Shown: positions 44,567 through 55,800, numbered from the stretch's first letter. The stretch is 64,000 nt of DNA from an uncultured Prevotellaceae bacterium (GCA_902770635.1 CACXTX010000017.1:1-64000); one strand, 5' to 3'. The notes: generated from the sequence alone by a model not told the origin. Made by a program: numbers and translations.

Positions 44567-45244
44567 ATGCTGACCGCTTGTAACGTACATTTCACCAAAA
44601 GTGTGAAGGCACAGGCGGAGGAACAGCGTCCACTGAAGGGCTTTGAACGCATAGAGCTGTTAGGCTCGCTGGATGTGAAATATGAACAGGCCGACTCGTT
44701 CTCTGTGGTGGTGAAGGCTCCTCAGAAGGTGATTGATGATGTGCAGACCCGTGTGGAAGGCAATAAACTGGTGGTCAATATGAAGGGCAGTAACAAATTC
44801 CTGAATATGGGCATCTCTGATAGCGACGGAGTGACGGTCTATGTAACCTCTCCCGATTTCCTCGGCATCGAGTTGAAAGGCTCTGGCGATTTTGAGTGCA
44901 AGAAGCTGTTGGATACCGACTGTCTCGATATTGTGTTGAGAGGCTCTGGCGACATTGAATTTGCCGACATTATCAGCGACCAGGTCAATGTGTCGCTGGT
45001 AGGCTCGGGCGATGTAGAGGTAAAGCATGTGAAGACCCTGCGCTCTTTAGTGGACTTGGTAGGCTCCGGCGACATCAAGATGCGCTTTGACGATAGTGGT
45101 GAAGTGGAGTCACGCTTGACGGGTTCTGGCGACATCACGCTGTCCGGTGCTGTCAAGCGCTATAATTCCTACGTTCGTGGTTCTGGCGATATGCACACTG
45201 AAAAGCTGGACATTGGCGAGGGCACCCACATCGTCAACAAGTGA
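44567..45244 (+). CDS. GIN-domain (DUF2807) protein
   Basis: 225 residues. A right-handed beta-helix of repeated GSGDI/GSGDV turns (VLRGSGDIEFAD, LVGSGDVEVKHV, LVGSGDIKMRF, LTGSGDITLSG), the hallmark of the GIN family of Bacteroidetes. A lipobox-like MLTAC is at the very N-terminus, but no hydrophobic signal region precedes it and the frame is closed by TAA 24 nt upstream. The signal peptide may have been lost or an alternative start is used. Probably a periplasmic or surface protein of the downstream sigma/PspC group. Confidence 0.75.
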   Translation: MLTACNVHFTKSVKAQAEEQRPLKGFERIELLGSLDVKYEQADSFSVVVKAPQKVIDDVQTRVEGNKLVVNMKGSNKFLNMGISDSDGVTVYVTSPDFLGIELKGSGDFECKKLLDTDCLDIVLRGSGDIEFADIISDQVNVSLVGSGDVEVKHVKTLRSLVDLVGSGDIKMRFDDSGEVESRLTGSGDITLSGAVKRYNSYVRGSGDMHTEKLDIGEGTHIVNK

Positions 45245-45280
45245 AAACAAAACAAACAAACATAAATGATAGAATTGAGT

Positions 45281-45940
45281 ATGAAGAAGGTATTATTTAC
45301 ATTGACATTGCTGCTTACGCTCAGTATGGGCTTGCAGGCAGCAGGACAGAAGCACCGACATACACCCCGTAAAGAACAGGTAGATTCGACCAATCAGGGT
45401 GGTATCGAGGTCTTTTCGGATACTACAAGTGCGGATACTGCCACTGTGACGAGAAAGGTCACCGTTACCACCCGTACATCACCATGGAGCACGACATCTA
45501 CGACGTATGATGTTGATGGTGATGACCTGGAAAGCATCGTTGGCAGTCTCTTCAGTCAGATGGATGGTAAGGATTTCGCAGGTATGTTGTTTGTGCTGGG
45601 CGTGCTTTTCATCCTCTTTGTCCTGGCTCCTGTGCTCATCATTATTGCCCTGTTCTATTTCATTAACAAGAACCGCAAGGAGAAGATGCGTCTGGCACAG
45701 ATGGCCATGCAGCAAGGACAGCCTATTCCCGACCAGTTGCTAAACGAGCAATCAACGGATATCAATGATGAATATCAGAAGGGCTTGCGCCAGTGCTTTG
45801 TAGGTGTGGGACTGATGATTTTCCTCGGGTTGACCGCTGGTGAAGTTGGCTTTGGCATCGGTGCACTGGTGTTCTGCATCGGACTCGGAAAGATTGTCGC
45901 TGGCAAGATGGCGGAAAAGAAAAGTAGAGATATCAACTAA
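45281..45940 (+). CDS. Membrane protein with signal peptide (DUF6249-like)
   Basis: 219 residues from ATG 45281 (ATG 45266 also possible). Signal peptide MKKVLFTLTLLLTLSMGLQA, a Thr/Ser-rich periplasmic stretch (VTRKVTVTTRTSPWSTTSTT), then a strong membrane helix pair (FVLGVLFILFVLAPVLIIIAL and VGVGLMIFLGLTAGEVGFG). The central helix with a NKNRKEKMRLAQMA tail is reminiscent of DUF6249 proteins. It lies between the GIN gene and pspC; function unknown. Confidence 0.65.
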   Translation: MKKVLFTLTLLLTLSMGLQAAGQKHRHTPRKEQVDSTNQGGIEVFSDTTSADTATVTRKVTVTTRTSPWSTTSTTYDVDGDDLESIVGSLFSQMDGKDFAGMLFVLGVLFILFVLAPVLIIIALFYFINKNRKEKMRLAQMAMQQGQPIPDQLLNEQSTDINDEYQKGLRQCFVGVGLMIFLGLTAGEVGFGIGALVFCIGLGKIVAGKMAEKKSRDIN

Positions 45941-45953
45941 TAAGAATACGACT

Positions 45954-46154
45954 ATGACAAAGAAATTAGAACGTTCAAACGACCGCGTAATAGCCGGTGT
46001 ATGTTCCGGTATCGCCGAATACCTGGACTTTGACCCTGTGGCTGTCCGCCTGGGCTATGCCTTCCTGACGCTGGCAACCTGTTTCTCAGGACTCCTCTTC
46101 TACATCGTAGCTTGGATAGTAATGCCTGAGAAGAACGCGATTAGCAACTTGTAA
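45954..46154 (+). CDS. PspC-domain protein
   Basis: 66 residues. The PspC fold is clear: LERSNDRVIAGVCSGIAEYL, then a membrane helix (AFLTLATCFSGLLFYIVAWI) and VMPEK. PspC proteins help sense membrane stress. The ATG at 45954 is chosen because upstream in-frame codons lie inside the previous gene. Next to the ECF sigma gene; probably part of the same envelope-stress unit. Confidence 0.88.
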   Translation: MTKKLERSNDRVIAGVCSGIAEYLDFDPVAVRLGYAFLTLATCFSGLLFYIVAWIVMPEKNAISNL

Positions 46155-46169
46155 TCGTCTATCGTCAAA

Positions 46170-46724
46170 ATGTCAAAGACAACTGATATCTCTCTTGTTG
46201 CGCAGGTGGCTGTATTCGGCAATAAACGGGCTTTCGACGAGCTCGTACGCCGTTACCAGTCACCTGTGCGCCGGTTCTTCCTGAGCCAGACGCTGGGAGA
46301 TAGTCAGCTGAGCGACGATTTGGCACAGGACACCTTCATCAAGGCTTACACTAATATCCGCTCTTTTCGCGGCCTGGCCTCGTTCCAGACATGGCTGATG
46401 CGCATTGCCTACAACGTGTTCTACGACAACTGCAGGAAAATGAGAAATGATAAATTAGAAATGAGAAATGTAAATGATAAAATGAAAAATGATCATTCCT
46501 CATTTCTCACTTCTCATTCCTCATTTAAAATGGATCTCTATGCTGCATTGGCTCTGCTGAAGCCTGATGAACGGACGTGTATCACCCTGCAGCTTATCGA
46601 CGGCTATGACATAGCAGGCATTGCCAAGATAACTGGACTCAAGGAAGGCACGGTGAAGTCACACCTGTCTCGGGGCAAAGAAAAATTAGCAACTTATTTA
46701 AGACAGAATGGATATGATAGATAA
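46170..46724 (+). CDS. ECF sigma factor (RpoE-like)
   Basis: 184 residues. Region 2: RRYQSPVRRFFLSQTLGDSQ, SDDLAQDTFIKAYTNIRSFRG and ASFQTWLMRIAYNVFYDNCRK. Region 4: LKPDERTCITLQLIDGYDIAGIA and LKEGTVKSHLSRGKEKL. The linker between them (residues about 90-120) is read from ATGAGAAAT-type repeats (46436-46528), giving many Met, Asn, Lys, Ser and His residues. The end overlaps the next gene. Probably controls the GIN/PspC group and is held by the following protein. Confidence 0.88.
   Translation: MSKTTDISLVAQVAVFGNKRAFDELVRRYQSPVRRFFLSQTLGDSQLSDDLAQDTFIKAYTNIRSFRGLASFQTWLMRIAYNVFYDNCRKMRNDKLEMRNVNDKMKNDHSSFLTSHSSFKMDLYAALALLKPDERTCITLQLIDGYDIAGIAKITGLKEGTVKSHLSRGKEKLATYLRQNGYDR
46436..46528. 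repeat. Inverted ATGAGAAAT/CATTTCTC repeats in the ECF sigma gene
   Basis: GAAATGAGAAATG-type units (46436-46495) are followed by their complement CATTCCTCATTTCTCACTTC (46494-46523). The insert keeps the frame open and lies in the flexible linker between regions 2 and 4. Confidence 0.8.
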
Positions 46725-47079
46725 AGACGAACAGCTGCTCCGGCAGTTTTTCAGCGAGGCGGCTCATCAGCAGGTTGAGGACGATGGCTTCACCCGTCGC
46801 GTGATGCAGCGTCTTGAGACTGAAAGAAAACTTCAGGCATCCGGCATTTGGCTTCACACGATTACCCGTCTGTGGACGGTGTTCTGTGTCTCCGCCTTCG
46901 TGATATTGTTTGTGGTATTTCGTGGTTGGGAGCTGTTGGCTGTCCACCTGGAAGTCATGCTTCGTACAATGGCTGCACAATCATTCAGCATCAACCTGAT
47001 GATGTTGTTTAGCGTGGTCTTCGGCCTGTTGTTTGTGGGTACTGGTGAGATTATTTCTTCGGAAACAACCCGTAAGTAG
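46714..47079 (+). CDS. Putative anti-sigma-like membrane protein (DUF5056-like)
   Basis: 121 residues from ATG 46714 (ATG 46708 also possible). A short N-terminal acidic helix (DKDEQLLRQFFSEAAHQQVEDDGFTRRVMQRL), then two membrane helices (FCVSAFVILFVVF and LMMLFSVVFGLLFV). This layout, following an ECF sigma gene by overlap, suggests a role in sigma regulation, like a DUF5056 protein. The last 29 nt overlap the end of the porE-like gene on the other strand. Confidence 0.7.
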   Translation: MIDKDEQLLRQFFSEAAHQQVEDDGFTRRVMQRLETERKLQASGIWLHTITRLWTVFCVSAFVILFVVFRGWELLAVHLEVMLRTMAAQSFSINLMMLFSVVFGLLFVGTGEIISSETTRK

Positions 47080-49048
47080 TGCGTAACACACGGAACTCCG
47101 TGCGACGGTTCAGCTGGTTACACTGTTCCTGTTGCTCTTCGTTCAGCGTCTTGACGTATTCCTCCGTCAGGACGTCGTTTTCTTTCAGAAAGGGATAGCG
47201 CTCTGCCACCTTCTTACGAATCACTTTCGGTTGCTCCTTGCCATAGCCCACGGGGGTCAGCCGGTCGTTCTTGATACCATGTTCCGTCAGGTATCTTACC
47301 ACCGACTCCGCCCTTCGCTGGCTCAGTCGCTTGTTGTATTCCGACGAACCCTTGTAGTCCGTATGGGCCGACAGCTCTATCGTCACGTTGGGATTCTCGT
47401 TCAGCAGCGTCACCAGTTGGTCCAGCGCAGCCGTTGACTCCGGTCGCAGCGTAGCCTTGTCGAAGTCATAGAAGATATTGTCTATCAGCACCGGTGCCGT
47501 GATGGATGCCAACGGGAATTGCAGCACATATTCCTCCGACTTCTTTACCGGCTCCACCTTGATGTGTTCCTGGTGGTTCAGGAAACCCGCGCATGTACCC
47601 AGCAGCACGTAGTCCACCCCAGCCTTAATCTCCTGGGTGAACGACCCGTCGCCTTTCACGCTCAGCTTCAGGTTGGTACCGTCGTTGCCCACCATGTACA
47701 CCAGCGCCTGTGGCAACTCGTAGCCGTCCTGCTCGTACACCCAGCCCTTCACCATTTGGATAATCTCCGGATTGTAGAACGAGTAGATATGGTCCCAGCC
47801 CTTTCCGTCGCCTCGGTTGCTCGAGAAGAATCCCTGGTTCTTCATGCCCTCGAACGTCATTCCGAAGTCGTCACCCTGCGAGTTCAATGGGAACCCCGGA
47901 TGCTTGATTTCATTGCTCGCCCTGCGAGCAATGTATATGTCCAGTCCTCCCATTCCCTCATGTCCATTGCTGGAGAAGTAGAGGTCACCATTCGGTCGGA
48001 AAGTGGGAAACAGCTCGTCGCCCGGCGTGTTGATGGGTGCTCCCAGGTTCTCTATGGCACCAGTGCCGCTGGTGGTCAGCTGTACGCGCCAGATGTCGTA
48101 GCCACCCAATCCCCCCGGCATGTTGCTCACAAAGTAGAGCCATTGTCCGTCGGGCGACACGGCAGGGTGTGCAAAGGCCGACAGCGTGTCGCGTGTCAGT
48201 TGCAGTTCGGTGCTCTTGCTCCATGCCGCGTCCGACCGCTGGCTGGTTACTATCATGGCATAGCGCGGATAGTTAGGGTCGGTCTTACATTGCGTCAGGT
48301 ACATCGTCCTTCCGTCGGGCGACAGACAACAAGCCCCCTCGTCGTAGTCCGAGTTCAGTTCAGTGTCTATCACCTCCGGGCGTTGCCATTTTCCCTTGTC
48401 GTCTTTCTGCGAGTAGAAGATGTCGCCATTCTTCGTTCCCGTGATGCCACTCAGCTCGTCACCCTTCGCCTGGTTGCGTGTCGAGGTGAAGTACAGCCGG
48501 TCGCTGTCCTCGCCACCCAGTACGGGCGAGTAGTCTGCCCTGCGTGAATTAAAGAAATTCTCGCGCTTGATGGTATAGTCGCTGCCCTCCTTCTTCCATT
48601 GTGGGGCTTGTCGGGCCGAGCGGAGGCCTGTGTTGATGAGTTGTAGCTTGGCGGGAGACAGCTGATAGACGGGGGCAGAGTCTAGTGCCGTCATGAACCA
48701 CCGCTCCGCCTCCTTGTACTGTCCGTTCTTCATCAGTTGCTGAGCCAGATACAGGTAGGTCATCGAGTCTGTCTGCTTATATCGAACGGCATTGTTATAG
48801 GCCGCTATGGCCTTCTGCGTATAGTTGATGCGTCGGTAGCACTCCGCCATTTTCAGCGCCCGCTGTCCTCTCAGCTTTCGTTCCTTGGCAGGTGTCTGCG
48901 AGTAAGCCCTCCTATACTGTCCGGCCGCGTCGAAGTATTCGCCCAATGCGTAGAATCTGTCGCCCTTCTTCATAGCCGCCTCGGCTCCACATCCCATGAG
49001 GAATATGGAGACCACACATACTATTATCAGGTGCAATATCTTTCGCAT
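47051..49048 (-). CDS. porE: PorE-like T9SS protein (TPR, beta-propeller, OmpA)
   Basis: 665 residues from ATG 49048. A lipoprotein signal ends in FLMGC; TPR repeats follow (about 20-140), then a PD40/WD40-like propeller (DRLYFTSTRNQ, DEGACCLSPDGRTMYL, LYFVSNMPGGLGGYDIW), a CarboxypepD_reg-like domain (KGWVYEQDGYELPQALVYM) and a C-terminal OmpA domain (IFYDFDKATLRPES, LSAHTDYKGSSEYNKRLSQRRAESV). This exact order matches PorE, which anchors the T9SS to peptidoglycan. PD40/OmpA paralogues exist, so the call is by architecture. It is last in the giant-protein operon. Confidence 0.75.
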   Translation of the reverse strand: MRKILHLIIVCVVSIFLMGCGAEAAMKKGDRFYALGEYFDAAGQYRRAYSQTPAKERKLRGQRALKMAECYRRINYTQKAIAAYNNAVRYKQTDSMTYLYLAQQLMKNGQYKEAERWFMTALDSAPVYQLSPAKLQLINTGLRSARQAPQWKKEGSDYTIKRENFFNSRRADYSPVLGGEDSDRLYFTSTRNQAKGDELSGITGTKNGDIFYSQKDDKGKWQRPEVIDTELNSDYDEGACCLSPDGRTMYLTQCKTDPNYPRYAMIVTSQRSDAAWSKSTELQLTRDTLSAFAHPAVSPDGQWLYFVSNMPGGLGGYDIWRVQLTTSGTGAIENLGAPINTPGDELFPTFRPNGDLYFSSNGHEGMGGLDIYIARRASNEIKHPGFPLNSQGDDFGMTFEGMKNQGFFSSNRGDGKGWDHIYSFYNPEIIQMVKGWVYEQDGYELPQALVYMVGNDGTNLKLSVKGDGSFTQEIKAGVDYVLLGTCAGFLNHQEHIKVEPVKKSEEYVLQFPLASITAPVLIDNIFYDFDKATLRPESTAALDQLVTLLNENPNVTIELSAHTDYKGSSEYNKRLSQRRAESVVRYLTEHGIKNDRLTPVGYGKEQPKVIRKKVAERYPFLKENDVLTEEYVKTLNEEQQEQCNQLNRRTEFRVLRTTYGLFPKK

Positions 49049-49099
49049 ACGTATATAATAACGAACAGGCAAGCCGTTTATTGCCTGCCTGTTCCGCTA

Positions 49100-49828
49100 T
49101 TATTCCGCTTGGTCCTGTCCTGTCCCGTCGCCTGGATTGACAGGAATGTTACCTCCCGACACGGTGATGGTGATGCTATATCCGATGTCCGGATTGTCTG
49201 TTGACGTAATGCTGATGGTTGTCTGGCCGTTATCCAACAGGCTTAACAGGCCGTTCTCGTCCACAGTGGCTACTTGCGTGTTGCTCGAAGCCCATGTGAC
49301 ACCCTTCTCCGTCGTGTACGTCGGTGTGAAGACGGGCTCTAGCTTGTAGGTGTTGCCGGCAATGAGCGGCTGCGTGATGTCTATACCTCCAAAAGTCAGG
49401 TTGGTGGGGTGTACCACCACCAAGACGGGGGTAAAGGCACTGGTGAATCCGGTGTCGTCGTTGCTGTAGTGCAGTGCAAAGGCATAGTCGCCGTTATGCT
49501 CGAACCCTGCGCTTGGCGTCACTTCCAGTGTCAGCACACCACTGGTGGCATCACCTGTTATCGTGTTGATGGTGAGCGACGGCGTCTCGCTGAGCGACTT
49601 GCTCTCAAAGGTGAATGCCTTGCTGTTGTTTACCAGTTCCGGTATCATCTTCTTGGGTTCAACACGGTAGCGTAACGTCATCGGGCTGGTCCCGTCCACA
49701 CGGATGCAACCGTTGCTGTGTTCCGGGACAAATACCATCGACTGCACTCTCTCAATATCATCATTCTTGTTGCAGGCTGTTACCAGCAACAGCAGTGACA
49801 TGATGGCGAAAAGAATAATCTTGTTCAT
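49100..49828 (-). CDS. Lipoprotein with a BIG2 Ig-like domain
   Basis: 242 residues from ATG 49828. Lipobox LLLLVTACNK at the N-terminus, an N-terminal region with Ig-like strands, and a C-terminal BIG2 domain (GVTWASSNTQVATVDENGLLSL followed by GQTTISITSTD). It probably sits on the outer membrane. Lies between the giant repeat gene (11 nt) and the porE-like gene (51 nt) on the same strand. Function unknown; adhesin or accessory factor is a guess. Confidence 0.7.
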   Translation of the reverse strand: MNKIILFAIMSLLLLVTACNKNDDIERVQSMVFVPEHSNGCIRVDGTSPMTLRYRVEPKKMIPELVNNSKAFTFESKSLSETPSLTINTITGDATSGVLTLEVTPSAGFEHNGDYAFALHYSNDDTGFTSAFTPVLVVVHPTNLTFGGIDITQPLIAGNTYKLEPVFTPTYTTEKGVTWASSNTQVATVDENGLLSLLDNGQTTISITSTDNPDIGYSITITVSGGNIPVNPGDGTGQDQAE

Positions 49829-49839
49829 AATACGCATTT

Positions 49840-52800
49840 TTATCTGATTACGATTTTCTTGTTGTTCTGAATGTAAACACCTTTCTTCGTGGGACGACCG
49901 TTGAGCTTACGTCCGCTCATGTCATACCAGTCGCCCTCGTCGGCATCACGCTCAACACCGTTGATATTCGTGATCTCGCCCGTGTTCACCAGTTGGATAA
50001 CAGAGCTGTACGACGGACTGGAAGCTGCCTGGTGCAAGTAGAGCACAGCCTTTCCGGCAGGTACCTTCACGTCTTCGCCCTCCTCCTGGATGCTGTAGAA
50101 CTCGTTGTTCTTCATGAAGTAATAACCAGTGCCGAAGTGTGTCGCTACAATGACGGGCACCAGACAGTTCTGAGAACCATAGTCCTTATAGTCATCAGTA
50201 CTGATGGTGGTTCCACTGGTCATTCGTCGTCCACAGGCCACGAGGTCGTAAGGAGTCTCATTACCCTCACTGCCGATCAGTACGCCGTTGTTGTGCTTGA
50301 TGATACGCTGTCCGCCCACCGTCAGGTCGTTGTCTGACAGCTCTACGATGGTTACTGTGGCGTTGTCCCGTTCACGAGCAATATAAACCGATACTCCATC
50401 TGGAACATATACATCCACACCACTTGAGAAAGTCCAGTAGCGGTTCTTTGCCGTCACCGTAGTCTTTATCTTACCAGCCTTGAAACTTTCTGATAGGCTA
50501 GGCATCAGTGCATAGTCATCAAGCAGGGCTAGGGTAGTGTGTATGGTAGCTGTTGCTGGAATAGCATCCTCAGCTATCTCCAGAGGCTCCTCCGTGTCTG
50601 GCAAATAAACATCTGTCAGGTTCGGCACGTTGGCAAAGGCATTCGCAGAAATACCTACTACAGTATAGGTCTTTCCGTTCGAGGTGAAAGTAGCAGGAAC
50701 AGTTACACTTGTTACTTGTTCCAGTTCAGTCTCAGTTCCTTCGCAGCCTGAAACCTTCACCTCGTCGCTACCTTCTTCCGTTGGAGTGTATGTGACAGTT
50801 TTCTCGTCCGGATGCTCAGGATCGTCATCTCCGTGAATCTCCTCACGGGTGATGGTGAACGACTTGATTACCGTACCCTTATAGTTGTTCTGTCCGGTAA
50901 CCACTACCTGGTAGGTGCCCTCATCCGTACCACCGTCGTTGGTCACGGTATAGTCGTCCGCAGTCATGATGGTGCCGTCCGCAACGGTCACTTCCGGCTT
51001 CTGTACCTTCTCGTTGTAGATAAAGGAAGTCTTGTCGAGTGTTACCATTGCGTCAGTCAGAGCCTTCGGCAGGATGGTGAAGGTCTTCACCTGTTCACCG
51101 GTATAGTCGCCTACGCCCTTCACCGTAACCAGAGCCGTTCCGGCATTGGTGTTCTTGCTGTATGTCAGGGTATAGTCGGTTCCTTCGCTCAGCGTCCTGT
51201 CGTCCATCGCCACCGTCACTGCAGGCTTGTGTGCTGTGCCGTCGAAGGTATATTCGCTGGTCTCCAGGGTCACCACAAAGGTGTTTGCACCACTGCTTAC
51301 AATGATGAACGACTGTGTGGCCTCATCGGTGTAGTTGCCGATACCCTTCACGGTCACCTCATAGGTTCCAGCCTCCTTACCACCCTCGTTGGTCAGCGTG
51401 TAGTCCGTATCCTCGGTCAGAATCACCTTACCGTCCTTTACGGTTACGCTAGGCTTCTGTACCGTGCCGTTGTAGTTGAATACCGTCGGTGTCAGCGTCA
51501 TCATACTGCTGGTTAGAGGCTTCGGCATGATGACAAACGTGGTTTCTGCCGAGCCCGTGAAGTTGTCCTTACCGGTCACCGTCACGGTTACTGTGCCTAC
51601 GTTGATGTTAGGCGATACGCTGGTGGTATAGCCGGTGGTAGGAACTACCAGTGTGCCGACGGTTACTTCGCGTACGCCTGGGTTCTTGGGCTTTCCGTCG
51701 TAGATGTTGCTGGCCATCTCGTAAAGCACGATATTGGCGTCGTTCAGGCTGAGCGGCGTGATGCTGAACTGCTTGGTAACCGTTCCTGTATAGTTGCTCT
51801 TACCTGTGATGATAACATTGTAGGAGCCGATGTTCACGCCACCTTCGTTGGTGATATAATAGTCGTTAGATGTCAGGAAGTCATGGTCACTGACTGTCAC
51901 ACCCGGTCGCTGCTGTACACCGTTGTAGATAAACGAACTGGCGCTCAGCGTTACCATGTCGCCGGTCAGCGTCTTGGGCGTGATGAAGAAGGTCTTGTTG
52001 ACGGTACCCTCGTAGTTGCCCTTACCCCTGACGGTGACCGTAGCCATACCTACGTTGATGTTGTCTATGTACATGACCGTGTAGTCGGTGCCCTCGTTCA
52101 GGGTCACATCGCCCTTCTTCACCGTGACGGCAGGCTTCTGCTCGCCACCGGTATATACCACGCTTTCCGTGCTGAGTGTTACCACAAAGCTGCCGGCTTC
52201 CTGGGCAATGATGTTATACGTCTGCGAAGCCGTACCCGTATAGTTACCCTTTCCGGTGACCGTCACGTCATACTGGCCTACGTAGATACCGCCATTGTTC
52301 GACAGGGTATAGTCCGTGTCCAGCGTCAGCGTTGTCTCACCTTGTTTCACGGTAACCTCCGGCTTCTTCAGCTCACCCGTGTAGATGTATTCCGTGTTGC
52401 TGAGCAGAATCATGTCGCTCGTGATTTCCTTCTGAGCAATCGTGAAGTTAACGGTCTTGGTGCCCGTGAAGTTGCCCTTACCAGTAATGGTGATGCTTGC
52501 CGGACCTGCGACAATGTTGGTACCGTAGCTTACATCATAGCCTGTCGTAGGAACGACGTAGTTGTTGACAAGTACCTCGCGCACGCTGGGGTTCTTGGCC
52601 GTTCCGTCATAGACATAGCTCGGCAACTCGTACAGGTTGACGTCGGCCTCGGCAATGCTGAGCGGCGTAATCGTGTATTTTGTCTGGGCGACATTGGTAA
52701 TGGTGCCTTTATAGTTGCCCTGTCCGATGACGGTGACATAGTACGTACCCTGATTCACATTACCGCTGTTGATGACCGTGTAATCGTTGGCTTTCATAAT

Positions 52801-55800
52801 AGTTCCGTCGGTCACGGTAACGTCAGGCCGCTGCAGGCTACCGTTGAAGGTGAAGGTGCCTGGCGACACTGATATCATCTCGGCAGCAAGCGGCTTGGGC
52901 GTGATGTTGAAGTTCTTGGTCACCGTACCCGCATAGCTGCCCATACCCGTCACAATGACGGTAGCGATACCGGCATCCTTGTTGTTCAGGTAGCTCACCG
53001 TATAGTTTTCGTCCTTTACCAGTACCGTACCCGGAGCTGTGGTGTTGTCGGTAACCGTAATGACAGGCTCCTTGGCCGTTCCGTCATATTCGGTGTCCGC
53101 AATGTCGCTGACAACAAATGCCGCTGCGTTCTGGGTTATGATGTAGAAAGGCTTCGAGGCACGTCCGCTATAGTTGCCCTTACCGTCTATATAGGCATAA
53201 TATACGCCAACGTTGGTACCACCCTCGTTGGTCAGTGTATAGTCTGTACCCGACGTCATTGTGTTCTCACCGTCCTTTGCCGTCACCGTTGGTTTCTGCA
53301 CCGTTCCATCATAGACGAAATTCTCCTTGTCGAATCTGATCATGTCGCTGGTGACAGACTTTGGAGTGATGACGAACGTCTTATCTACAGAGCCCGTAAA
53401 GTTACCAGAACCAGTCACGGTCACCGTTGCCGTATTGCTTGCATTCACATTATTACTATAGGCAGTGGTGAAGGTCGGCACAACCATCGTGTCGCCCACC
53501 TTGACCAGCAGAACATTCGGCTGCTTTGCCGTCCTGTCATAGACAAAGGTCGACTGGTCGAGAATAACGCTGGTATTCGTGGCGTTCAGCGTGTAGGGAT
53601 TGATGGTATAGCTCTGGCTGCCCGAACCCGAGTAGTTACCCGTTGCTGTTGCCGTCACCGTCACGGTGTAGTTGCCCGCATTGATGTTTCCGTCATTGCT
53701 GATGGTATAGTCGCTGGCGCTGATGATCGAGGGACTTCCGTCACTCACGGTAACCGCCGGCTTCTGTACACCGCCATTGTAGGTAAACGGAGCACCTGTC
53801 AGCGTCACCATTGCATCCGTCATTGGCTTCTTGCCGATGGTGAATGTCTTCGTCTGTGTGAAGTCGTAGTTTCCAATACCCGTTACGGTAATGGTAGCTA
53901 TTCCTGCGTTGATGTTGGCGCTATAGGCCACCGTATAGTCGGTATTCAACGTCAATGGGTCGTCGCCTTTCTTCACCGTAACCACCGGCTTGTGCTCAGC
54001 ACCATTGTAGGTATAGGTGGCCTCTGGCAGTGTGATGGTCACGCCCGAAGCTCCTACAATGGTATAAGTCTTTTTTACCGAACCCTTGAAGTTACCTTGT
54101 CCTGTAATCGTGGCTACCTTTTCACCAGGAGTGGTATGGTCTGGGCTATAGGTAATGGTATAATCCGTACCAGATGTCAGTGTCTGAAGAGCTGCGGGCA
54201 AAGAGGTATCCACTACCGTTGCCGTTGGTTCTTTCGCCGTACCGTCGTAGGTATAACTCGTTGTGTTCAGTGTCACCATATCGTCAGCCAGTGGCTTGGG
54301 TAAGATAGTGAAAGTGGTAGATGCAGTTGATGTACCAAAGTTGGCTCCTGAGATGGTAACTGTTGGGGCCGTTGTACTTGCATCCTTATTATTACTGTAA
54401 CTGAAAGTATATCCAGAAGTTAATGTCAATTGGGTGTTGTTTGTCAGTGTAATCACCACCTTCTGAACGCCAGGTTCTTTGTAAGTGCCGTCATAGACAG
54501 CGTTTGGTAATGGATAGAGGTCGATATGCACATTGCTTACCTGCGTTGACGTAGAGGAAATATTGAGGGCAGAGATGGTATATCTCTTTTCTGACATTCC
54601 TGTTTCGCTTGACTTCAACGTTCCTGAGAAGTTGCCAATACCTGTTACTTCGTAATAACCTGTGCCTACATCCGTAGTTCCCTCATTGACCAGCGTGTAG
54701 TCAAGACCTTCTGTCCGTACACCATTATACGTTACTGTAATGGTTGGCTTCTGGGCACTGCCGTTAAAGGTGAAGTTGTTTGCCGACAATGACACCATCG
54801 CTGCTGTCAGCGGACATCGAAGAATGTTGAACTTTGCGTACTTTACAAAGTGATAATTACCCTTACCTAAGATGGTAATGGTGGCCTCGCCTACGTTGAT
54901 GTTGTTATTGTAGGCAAACTCATAGTCAGTACCAGCAGTCAGTGTCGTGTTTTCTCCTTTTTTAACCGTGAGATGGAGAGTAATAGGATTACCCGTATAG
55001 ATGATATCGGCAGCTGCTTCCGTCCAAGTGACAGTGACACCCGTTTCTGAATTATCTGATACAATGCTATATGGCACCTTAATGGTACCAGAATAGTTTC
55101 CTGCTGCTTTGGCAGCAACCGTCACATAGTAGATACCTATTTCCGTTCCACCTGCATTGGTGACAGTATAGTCATTTCCAGTAATGATAGACGATGTATG
55201 TCCTGTTGGTATATCACTCACTGCTACATCAGGAACATGAGCAGAACCATTATAGGTAAAACTGTTATTTACAAACGGGTCTGTTGTTGGATTACTACTG
55301 CTCAGCGTAATCATATCACTGGTCAGAGGCTTCTGCGTAATCTTGTATGTTACATCTTTCGAACCACCAAAGTTTACTGTTCCAGAAATAGTAATCGTCT
55401 TCGTACCTTGATTGGTGTAGTCTGAGCCTGTTGTTGGATACGAAACTGTATAGTCAGTAGTTTCCGTCAACTGAATACCATTCACCGTTACCCTCTCAAT
55501 TTGGGGTTTCTGTTCGCTTCCATTAAAGACTGTACTGTTATACTCTAGGGTGACTATCGTATTGGCAGTTGTCATATTGAGCGTTGTGATAGCATAGGTA
55601 GTAGCTGAAGTCTTCGTTCCTGTATAGTTTCCCATACCAGTGATGGTTACCGTATAGCCCGTACCGACATTAATATTACCCTCACTCAGCGTATAGTCCT
55701 TATTCTCTGTCAGCACCTGGTTTCCTGTAGGCGCATTTGTGTCCGTCACCGTGACTACGGGTCTTTGCTTACTTCCATTATAGACAAATGAAGTAGGTGA

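Noticed and set aside
47519..48547. A 342-codon plus-strand frame opposite the porE-like gene
   Set aside because: It is an antisense shadow; the minus strand has clear TPR, propeller and OmpA motifs.
51883..52872. Long plus-strand frames opposite the giant repeat gene
   Set aside because: They repeat with the same period as the domains on the other strand and share no protein signature.
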